A DNA stretch of 25,447 nt from DAOTXK01 sp034435395 (lineage in GTDB: Bacteria > Chloroflexota > Anaerolineae > Aggregatilineales > Ch27), in assembly GCA_034435395.1 (NCBI GenBank), contig DAOTXK010000176.1, positions 1 through 25,447 on the forward strand, in the 5' to 3' direction. The stretch's first letter is position 1; each line of letters begins with the position of its first letter. A program made the translations under genes and the position numbers. The notes beneath the pieces are model-generated. The model worked only from the letters and a program-made list of their open reading frames with translations. It did no database searches and was not told where the DNA came from. This document shows positions 7,461 to 13,861 of this stretch, piece by piece.

Positions 7461-8394
7461 GCTCCACCTCCTTAAAGTAATGGGTATAGATGTCGTCCAG
7501 GCTGGGGACGTTAACCGCCAGGGCTTTTAGCCGGGCCCCCTCGGCGATGACCTTCCCGGCTGCCTCCGACCGCACGTCGGCGGTCGCCTCCAGCATGTAT
7601 TCATCCGGCGCGCTATGCTGGATATCGACCACCCCCGGCAGGGCCCGCAGCGACTCTTCGAGCCGGTCGGTCATGCCTTCCACCTGGAGCTTCACATGGT
7701 AGGCGCGGCCCAACACGCGTTGGGCCAGTTCAGGCACGGTCCCTTCCAGCACGATGCGCCCGCGATGGAACAGACTGACCCGGTCACACACTTCCTGCAC
7801 CTGGTGCAGCAGGTGGGACGACAGCAGGAGGGTGATGCCTTCCCGGGCGAGGGTGCTGATCATGGCGAGAAACTGATGGGCCGCTTCCGGATCAAGACCC
7901 AGCGTCGGCTCGTCCATGATGATGATCTCTGGCTGCTTCAGCAACAATTCGGCGACGCCCAGACGTTGCCGCATCCCCCGCGAGAAGGTCTTGACCTGGT
8001 TATCAGCCACTTCGGCCAGGCCCATGCGCGTCAGGGCGGCATCGATGCGCCGTCGGGCTTCGTCGCGGGCCAGGCCGTTTAGCTTGGCGATGTAGATCAG
8101 GTTCTCGCGAGCGGTCAGGCCATCGTAGAAGCCCACCTGGTCCGGCAGGTAGCCGACCCGCGACTTCACGCTGAGGGGCTGGCGTGCCGGGTCAAAACCC
8201 AGCACGCGCACCCAACCGCCTGACAGTTCGGTCAGGCCCAGCAGCATGAGGATGGTGGTCGTCTTGCCCGACCCGTTAGGCCCCAGCAGCCCGTAAATCT
8301 CTCCTTTGTTGATGGCCAGATTCAGCGAGTCCACAGCCACAAACTTGCCATAACGTTTGGTCAGGCCCTGGGCTTCGATAACTAACTGGTCCAT
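7444..8394 (-). CDS. ABC transporter ATP-binding protein (exporter type)
   Basis: Nucleotide-binding subunit driving the neighbouring ABC-2 permease. The start at 8394 is preceded by AAGGAGG. All catalytic motifs are intact in 316 residues: Walker A GPNGSGKT (38-45), a Q-loop in the YLPDQVGFYDGLT region (82-93), signature SRGMRQRL (138-145), Walker B IIIMDEP (157-163) and the switch histidine in LLLSSHLLHQVQEV. About 90 residues follow the ABC core, as in the CcmA/NatA-like exporter ATPases. It ends inside the permease gene and begins about 21 bp after the NEW3-protein stop, so the three genes form one transcript. Confidence 0.92.
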   Translation of the reverse strand: MDQLVIEAQGLTKRYGKFVAVDSLNLAINKGEIYGLLGPNGSGKTTTILMLLGLTELSGGWVRVLGFDPARQPLSVKSRVGYLPDQVGFYDGLTARENLIYIAKLNGLARDEARRRIDAALTRMGLAEVADNQVKTFSRGMRQRLGVAELLLKQPEIIIMDEPTLGLDPEAAHQFLAMISTLAREGITLLLSSHLLHQVQEVCDRVSLFHRGRIVLEGTVPELAQRVLGRAYHVKLQVEGMTDRLEESLRALPGVVDIQHSAPDEYMLEATADVRSEAAGKVIAEGARLKALAVNVPSLDDIYTHYFKEVEHVPAS

Positions 8395-8415
8395 CGGCCA
8401 GCCTCCTTACCCTGA

Positions 8416-9597
8416 CTACCGGCGACCGAAGCGCGCGACGACCAGCCCCACAGCGCCCACGGCCACCGCGATCAGGACAATGCCGACGATGCCCCATAAC
8501 GTGGAGGTGCGCGCCGTCACCCGGTATTCTACCGATTCCGTCGCCCCTTCCTCCGGACGCGCCCGGAAGGTGATCACGTAATCTCCCGCCAGAGCTTTGT
8601 CTGACGGATGGATGTGGGCGGTGATCTCCGCCTGCTGGCCGGGGTCAAGCTGGTCGACGGTTGCTGGCTCAAACTCAACCGACCAGCCGCTGGGCGAAGA
8701 GGCGCTCATATCAACGGCATGAGCGGCGGCTGAACCCGTGTTCTGTAGCCAGAGGGTGACCGATGTATCGGCGCCGATCTCCATTTCGCCAGAGAGTCGG
8801 TCGTCTGGCGTGGTCAGATTGAGCGAAGCCTGCCCCACCACTTCGGCGGCCAACTCCAGCTCGGCCTGGGCCTCGCCGCCCTGGGCACGGATGGTGGCCG
8901 GGTAGACGCCCGCCGGGATTTGACGCGACAGCGGCGTCAGTTCCACGCTCAACCGCTCGGTCCCGTTCGCGCTGACGGGAATGCTGGTCACTTCCTGCCC
9001 GCCCGACTTAAAGACGGCGTTGTAAAAGGGCGGGGTCGTCGCCGTCAGGTCCGCAGTGAGGTCCTCGTCGCCATCGTTCCGCAGGGTGACGTTGTAGCGG
9101 AAGGTCGTGTCGGGCCGGCCCCGCACGGTAGGAAGATCCACGGACAGGGCCAGACTGGCCGGCGCCTTTTCTTCGACCGTCAACTCGATCGGCAGGCGGG
9201 CTTCGAGGCCATTGCCACGGGCGATGACCGTGAATTCGTAGGCTCCTGCCTCGGCGTCGGTCGGGATTTCCACCCGGAGATCAACCGTTGCGTCCTCTTC
9301 CGGCTGGACGAATACCGACTGGACAATGCGGCCTTTGCCGCGGAAGCTGGCCGTCCAATTCTCCGGCAGGTCTTGCACGGTCAGACGGACGGCCTGCGCG
9401 GACGATCCGGCCCGTAAGCTGAGGTTAAGCGTCACGGTCTCGCCAATACCAGCCATCTGGGAGGGGTAACTGGTAAACAGCAACAAATCCGGCACATGGC
9501 TGGTTGATGTGTCTCCGCCCTGGGCAAAGACGGGCATTGACGAACTGATGGCCAGCAATACCAGACTCGTCAACACAATACCCCATATGCGTCGCAT
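8416..9597 (-). CDS. NEW3-domain (NPCBM-associated) membrane-anchored extracellular protein
   Basis: Secreted, membrane-tethered beta-sandwich protein of 393 residues. I choose ATG 9597, because AAGGAGG lies 8 bases before it and the signal peptide (MRRIWG, hydrophobic core, PVFA-QGG near 25) starts there; the frame is open to 9630. The ectodomain holds about three immunoglobulin-like repeats with NEW3-type features: SLRAGSSAQAVRLTVQDLPENW, then NVTLRNDGDEDLTADLTAT and LWLQNTGSAAAHAVDMSASSPSGW. A single C-terminal helix (about 366-386) and the RFGRR tail anchor it with the body outside. NEW3 proteins often sit beside ABC-2 exporters; the partner role (surface assembly, binding or export accessory) is not established. 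It is the first gene of the leftward operon. Confidence 0.85.
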   Translation of the reverse strand: MRRIWGIVLTSLVLLAISSSMPVFAQGGDTSTSHVPDLLLFTSYPSQMAGIGETVTLNLSLRAGSSAQAVRLTVQDLPENWTASFRGKGRIVQSVFVQPEEDATVDLRVEIPTDAEAGAYEFTVIARGNGLEARLPIELTVEEKAPASLALSVDLPTVRGRPDTTFRYNVTLRNDGDEDLTADLTATTPPFYNAVFKSGGQEVTSIPVSANGTERLSVELTPLSRQIPAGVYPATIRAQGGEAQAELELAAEVVGQASLNLTTPDDRLSGEMEIGADTSVTLWLQNTGSAAAHAVDMSASSPSGWSVEFEPATVDQLDPGQQAEITAHIHPSDKALAGDYVITFRARPEEGATESVEYRVTARTSTLWGIVGIVLIAVAVGAVGLVVARFGRR

Positions 9598-10039
9598 ATC
9601 ACAGCCTCCTTCAAGTGTTGAGGAATACAAAACAGTTGATCAGGCTGTCAGTACGGGCGATGTCTCCGGCGATTTCCGGGCGGATGCTTTTCCTGTCCAC
9701 CATGTCATGCTGACCTGCCCTGATCCACTGGGACAATACGTATGGAACTGGCTTTTGGATTTCGCGCCAGCCGGGTTTGTCGGCGGGCCGAAAGGGTTTT
9801 CTCAAGGCGTCCGTCAGGCGTCCGCCAGGCATCCGCCAGGTCGGTGGCTGCGGCCAGACCACACCATAACGGCCTGCTGACCGGGCTGTCTCCATCGCCG
9901 GTCGCGCGGTCGTCCTGAGGTTACCCGGTAGCGGCTGGGGAAAATCGGGTACAATACGATGGGCTTGGTGCCGCGTCCCCAGGCCCACCACGAGCTCAGC
10001 TATCACCGGTGGTCGGCCACCCAGAACCCAGGAATTGGT
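9598..10039. promoter_or_regulatory. Divergent intergenic region between the NEW3/ABC operon and the ECF sigma gene
   Basis: No convincing gene lies in this 440-bp stretch. It must hold the promoters of both divergent transcription units. Leftward, a possible ECF-type element reads GGAAAT, 16 nt, CGTA (minus strand; 9677 to 9652), about 55 bp before the NEW3 start. A poor sigma-70-like pair CTGACA/TATTCC (9651 and 9627) overlaps its downstream side. Rightward, TACAAT at 9950-9955 looks like a -10 without a matching -35. Three 11-bp tandem repeats lie between these sites. All promoter calls here are weak. Confidence 0.4.
9806..9838 (+). repeat. Three tandem 11-bp repeats
   Basis: GGCGTCCGTCA (9806-9816), GGCGTCCGCCA (9817-9827) and GGCATCCGCCA (9828-9838) follow without a gap and differ at single positions; a further GG continues the pattern. 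An 11-bp period is about one helical turn, placing equivalent bases on one DNA face, as for cooperative protein-binding direct repeats. The position in a divergent promoter region supports a regulatory reading, but a small chance duplication is possible. Confidence 0.6.
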
Positions 10040-10618
10040 GTGGATTATTCAGGCCTGAATGACGAAACGCTGCTCCTCCTGATTGCGCGCGGACATGAAG
10101 AAGCGCTGGGCGAGTTATATGACCGGTATAACGGGCTGATGTTCAGCATCGCCCTGGAATTCATGGGCGACCGCGCCCTGGCTGATGACATCCTGCAAGA
10201 GGTCTTCACCAAAGTCTGGTCGAAAGCGGACACGTACCGCCCAGAACTGGGCGAAGTCAAAATCTGGTTGGCCAGCCTGACGCGCCATCAGGCGATTGAT
10301 ATGTTGCGCAAGCGCCGCCTGCGGCCAGAAGGGCACAGCCTGGACGTGGAGGCAATGGATTTTAAGCTCGCCTCAGAAGCCCCAAACCCTGAAGAGGCAG
10401 CGGCGCGCTCCTGGCAAGAACATCTGCTGCGCCAGGCGCTCGCCGAATTGCCACAGGAGCAACGACAGGCGCTCGCCCTGGCCTATTTCGGCGGGTATAC
10501 CCACCGCCAGATCGCCGAGATTCTGAACGAACCGTTGGGAACGGTCAAAACTCGCATCCGGTCGGCCATTCACCGGCTGCGTGACGCTATGGAAGATAGC
10601 CAGGACGGCGAAATCTGA
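10040..10618 (+). CDS. ECF-family RNA polymerase sigma factor
   Basis: Group IV sigma factor (sigma2 plus sigma4 only), 192 residues from GTG 10040, which has AGGA seven bases upstream. An in-frame ATG at 9959 would add 27 residues that do not resemble the family, so I prefer the GTG. Region 2 is clear: ALGELYDRYNGLMFSIALE, then LADDILQEVFTKVW and WLASLTRHQAIDMLRKRR. Region 4 has LAELPQEQRQALALAYFGG, YTHRQIAEILNEPLGTVKTR and the terminal helix SAIHRLRDAM. The gene downstream is a zinc-finger anti-sigma factor with a membrane helix, so activity is probably set by release from that protein, as in SigK/RskA-type (ECF19-like) systems. Likely targets are its own promoter and perhaps the divergent NEW3/ABC operon (inference). 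Confidence 0.92.
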   Translation: MDYSGLNDETLLLLIARGHEEALGELYDRYNGLMFSIALEFMGDRALADDILQEVFTKVWSKADTYRPELGEVKIWLASLTRHQAIDMLRKRRLRPEGHSLDVEAMDFKLASEAPNPEEAAARSWQEHLLRQALAELPQEQRQALALAYFGGYTHRQIAEILNEPLGTVKTRIRSAIHRLRDAMEDSQDGEI

Positions 10619-10684
10619 ACAGGCGTTTGGCGCGTATTATGCGATAGAACACACTCTGGAGTTGGCCTATCGGCAGGTGGTGAA

Positions 10685-11476
10685 ATGCCGCTGGACATGC
10701 ATGTAGAGGATTTGTTGCCCGCCTATGCCCTGGGCAGCCTGGACGAAGATGAAGTTGTCCTGGTCACCGAGCATCTGGCGGTCTGTGAGGCGTGCCGGGC
10801 GCAGTTGGCAGCCTGCCAGGCCACCGTCAACAACCTGCTGCTATCTGCCCCCCGCGCTGCCCCGTCGCCGGATTCCCGGCGGCGTCTGATGCGGCGGATT
10901 CAACGGATGAAATCCGCAGCGGCGGCTTTCCCACCCAAACAGCCGTGGTGGAAACACCTGCCGCGCGTAATCCAGCCGGTACCGAGCAGGGCGGCTTTTG
11001 CCTTCGGCCTGGTGGCGGTGGCCGTGATCATCATCCTGCTGTTCAACAACCTGTCCCTCTCCCGCCAACTCCAGCAGGCGCAATCAGACGAGTCGCAGCG
11101 GGCGTTACAGAGTCCCAACCCCTACCTGGTGATGCTGCGAGGTACGCCGTTGATGCCGGAAGCCCGGGGGATTATTCTGATCAACACCGACAGCCACCAG
11201 GCCGTCCTGATTGTCGAGGGCCTGCAACCGCTTGACAATCTGGCCTATCAGCTATGGCTGAATCGGTATGACCATCTGGCGACCGCTGGCTACTTCAATG
11301 TGACCGACGCGGGCCGCCGGGCCATTGAGTTGACAGCCCCCGACTCATTCTTTAACTACCGGGCCTTTGTCATCACGATTGAGCCTTCCGGCGGCAGCAG
11401 CGAACCCACTGGCGACCGCGTCATGGACGGATTCCTGGATTTCCTGGAGATGTTCGACAGCTTTGACCGCAAGTAA
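10685..11476 (+). CDS. Membrane-bound anti-sigma factor, RskA-like with zinc-finger N-terminus
   Basis: Cognate regulator of the sigma factor, starting 66 bp after it, 263 residues. The N-terminal anti-sigma domain holds the zinc-binding pattern H30-x3-C34-x2-C37 in EHLAVCEACRAQL, preceded by LLPAYALGSLDEDE, typical of RskA/ZAS proteins. A linker rich in proline and basic residues leads to one membrane helix (about 104-123, FAFGLVAVAVIIILLFNN). The outside RskA domain (about 130-260) contains LVMLRGTPLMPEARGIILIN and LAYQLWLNRYDHLATAGYFNV. The topology places the sigma-binding part in the cytoplasm and the sensor outside, where regulated proteolysis or ligand binding would free the sigma factor. 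No obvious terminator follows the gene. Confidence 0.9.
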   Translation: MPLDMHVEDLLPAYALGSLDEDEVVLVTEHLAVCEACRAQLAACQATVNNLLLSAPRAAPSPDSRRRLMRRIQRMKSAAAAFPPKQPWWKHLPRVIQPVPSRAAFAFGLVAVAVIIILLFNNLSLSRQLQQAQSDESQRALQSPNPYLVMLRGTPLMPEARGIILINTDSHQAVLIVEGLQPLDNLAYQLWLNRYDHLATAGYFNVTDAGRRAIELTAPDSFFNYRAFVITIEPSGGSSEPTGDRVMDGFLDFLEMFDSFDRK

Positions 11477-11680
11477 CTCCGCCGCGCCCAGATTCGGTTG
11501 ACACTCCCGCGCTATCCGATCAAAGCGCCCGTGAAACAGCAGAAACCAGGGCGGTGATGTTGCCTTTTGCCGCCTGTCTCCCGCGCATCTACAGCGACCA
11601 AGGAGGGCGAGTCTGCCCGGCGCGAGGCGGCCATGGACGAAGGTTTTGGGGGTACGGCTCTTCCGGTTGGATACAGACGG

Positions 11681-13495
11681 TCACGGAGTTTCTGCCAGGG
11701 CATCCAGTTCCATGATGGTTACTTCCCGGAACCCCTCGCCGACATTTCCGGTCACCCGGATTCCGGTGGCCTGGATCGGTTCAGGCAGGACAAAGTCAAT
11801 CATCTGGAGCGGAATACCCGGCTCGGGGACCGCTGACAGGAAGGTTGCACCGGGCACAGGACGCCACTCGCCATCAATCTGTACCTCGGCAGCGATGGTG
11901 GTGAAGCCGCCCCCGCCCCCCTCGATAAAACGAACAGTCTGTACCTCCACCAGGCGATCATAGGTGACGGTAAACGTGACGCGACCGTTCTCCGGGCGTG
12001 CCGAGTACAGGCGTGGTGGCCGCGTGATCTCTCGCCCAGAGAAATCATGTTCCACGCCATCGGCCAACACCCGCGTTCGAGACGCCGAACGCTCGCCGCT
12101 GGCGCTGGTTTCGACGCTCCCCCCCGCCAGGCGCACCTGGTTGTTGGCGCTGCGCCGATAGAGCTGCACCAGCGGATTCAGGCTGAGCGGATCGGTCAGG
12201 GGCATCGGTGGCAGTGACCAACTGTCGCCATCGGCGCTGCCGCCGGCCTCCACGATGGCCCGTTCAACATAGGGCAGCATGCGCTCGGCCATCATCACGA
12301 ACGTGTCTTCAGCGGCGGGATCGTCGGGGAGATAATCCGGCAATGACGGGCGGGTCTGATGGATGTGATAGCGGTCGGAAAGGGCCACGCCAGGGAATTC
12401 CGCCGCCAGGGCCTCATACCCCTCCATCAGCCCTAACAGGCCGCCCATGGTCGCCGTGCCGTTATCGGAATCCCAGCCGGAAAGCGTCCCGATCTGCACC
12501 GTTCGCCGGTAATCACCTTCCCCATACAACAGCGCCATCAGACCCGTGGCGAAGTTCACGGACGACTCCAGCCACCCGCGATAGACGAACCCATAATCGC
12601 GCGCATCGCGTTGATACCGGGCGTAGATGCGATCGCGGGTGCGCTCCCAGTCGTCTCTGTCGGGATTTTCGAGGTAGTCCGCCACCACAAAATCAACCAC
12701 ATCTGCGGCTTTGGAAGTGTCCGGTAGATACTGGCGCGCCTGTTCCACCAGCCAGAGGAGCTGCTCTCGGCGGCTCAGCTCAGGGTCGATCTGCGTCGCC
12801 AGCGAGTAAAGCACAATGTGGAACTGGGCGGCATGGGCACTGTAGCCGGCAGAGACGGCGCGAATGGGCAGATCGGCCAGACGCAGGGCCTGATCCGGCA
12901 TGCCAGGAGCCAGCGCGCCGAATACTTCAGTCACCAGCTGCGCATTGTTCATGAGATAGTTGTCGTTGACCGGCCCCATGCCGGTCACCGGGGGCATAGC
13001 GCCCCATTCCATCCATCGACGCGCCGGACTGTCGCCCCAAATCGCATCGTTCATGTGCTGCACCCAGCCCTGGGCAATCTGCGCCGGTGACAGGTGTAAG
13101 GCGTCATGCTGCTGGATCAGGTGCAGGTACAGATACTCGATATCAGTATCATCGTCGGCCAGCCAGGGGTCCTGGAAGACGAAGCCAATAACCGGCTGCT
13201 GTTTCCAGGCTATGGGCTGGTCCAGCCCCCAATCGTCGTCGGTATAAAACGGCGGGCCTTGCCTGACGCCTTCGGTCGTCAGGCCCGTCCAGTTGGCGAT
13301 GGCCTGGCCCAACCACATGGCCCGCAGACGGTCGGCGTACTCGGTCCGGCTGAGCTGTCGCGTGGCCGCCAGCGGGCGAACTGAAGCGCCATCCACCGGC
13401 CCAGGTCTGAAAATAACACCCATGACCCAGACCAGGAGGGCGAGGAGAGCGGTCAGACGCATGCTTTGCCCAGTTGCCTCACGGGCGGCAGCCAT
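11681..13495 (-). CDS. Secreted ADP-ribosylglycohydrolase-family protein with discoidin-like C-terminus
   Basis: Exported protein of 604 residues. I use ATG 13495, which has GAGGGA six bases upstream; ATGs at 13519 and 13462 are also in frame. A signal sequence/anchor (RLTALLALLVWVMGVIF) is near the N-terminus. The middle has the ADP-ribosylglycohydrolase (DraG/ARH-type) fold: RLRAMWLGQAIANWTG at the start, the acidic DDDTDIEY motif near 113-120 and the second metal-site motif GWDSDNGTATMGG near 339-351, in place of the usual G-D-x-DT form. The last 150 residues look like a discoidin (F5/8 type C) beta-sandwich, with VQTVRFIEGG, EVQIDGEWRPVPG and IRVTGNVGEGFREVTIMELDAL. The substrate is unknown; extracellular location argues against a cytosolic nitrogenase-type role. 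It stands alone, convergent with the anti-sigma gene. Confidence 0.82.
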   Translation of the reverse strand: MAAAREATGQSMRLTALLALLVWVMGVIFRPGPVDGASVRPLAATRQLSRTEYADRLRAMWLGQAIANWTGLTTEGVRQGPPFYTDDDWGLDQPIAWKQQPVIGFVFQDPWLADDDTDIEYLYLHLIQQHDALHLSPAQIAQGWVQHMNDAIWGDSPARRWMEWGAMPPVTGMGPVNDNYLMNNAQLVTEVFGALAPGMPDQALRLADLPIRAVSAGYSAHAAQFHIVLYSLATQIDPELSRREQLLWLVEQARQYLPDTSKAADVVDFVVADYLENPDRDDWERTRDRIYARYQRDARDYGFVYRGWLESSVNFATGLMALLYGEGDYRRTVQIGTLSGWDSDNGTATMGGLLGLMEGYEALAAEFPGVALSDRYHIHQTRPSLPDYLPDDPAAEDTFVMMAERMLPYVERAIVEAGGSADGDSWSLPPMPLTDPLSLNPLVQLYRRSANNQVRLAGGSVETSASGERSASRTRVLADGVEHDFSGREITRPPRLYSARPENGRVTFTVTYDRLVEVQTVRFIEGGGGGFTTIAAEVQIDGEWRPVPGATFLSAVPEPGIPLQMIDFVLPEPIQATGIRVTGNVGEGFREVTIMELDALAETP

Positions 13496-13861
13496 CGAAT
13501 TCCCTCGACCTTTCGTCATTGTGGTGGCCAGGCGGACAGCGTATCCTGGTCAGTCGTCCCCACATCCCCCAACGATCCGACTCCGGCGCTGCCGCTGACC
13601 CGGCATTGCTCCTGGAAGCAGGGAGGAATGGGCAACTGACGGGGGATGAAGAAAACAGCTCCCAAAAGTGAGTTGACGACGTGCAATCCGGCTTCCTGAC
13701 CGACAGCATAGCGCATCAGCCGGTGGCTTTCAACCCGCGCCGCGTTCAGAAACCGGGCGCTGTCGACAGTTGAGGCCAGCGGGGGACAATCACGCCTCAT
13801 GGGGACAATGCCCTTGCCTGACAATCTCCGGCCCGGCCAGCTTTACGGGACTGTGGCACCA
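13496..13861. other. Intergenic region, no supported gene
   Basis: This 366-bp stretch separates two leftward genes. It should carry the promoter of the ADP-ribosylglycohydrolase-like gene and the 3' end of the LacI/chemoreceptor transcript. A 102-codon minus-strand frame (13516-13824) has no ribosome-binding site or recognisable domain and overlaps the next gene's upstream region, so I leave it out. No strong promoter or terminator is visible. Confidence 0.5.

Noticed and set aside
9611..10006. 131-codon minus-strand frame upstream of the NEW3 gene
   Set aside because: Overlaps the start of the sigma gene and the tandem repeats; no RBS and no domain.
11905..11930. G-rich run on the minus strand (possible quadruplex)
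   Set aside because: It encodes a glycine stretch in the ADP-ribosylglycohydrolase-like protein, and codon use for polyglycine explains it.
13516..13824. 102-codon minus-strand frame between the ADP-ribosylglycohydrolase-like and receptor genes
   Set aside because: No ribosome-binding site, no domain, and amino-acid make-up like translated spacer; a decayed gene fragment cannot be excluded.
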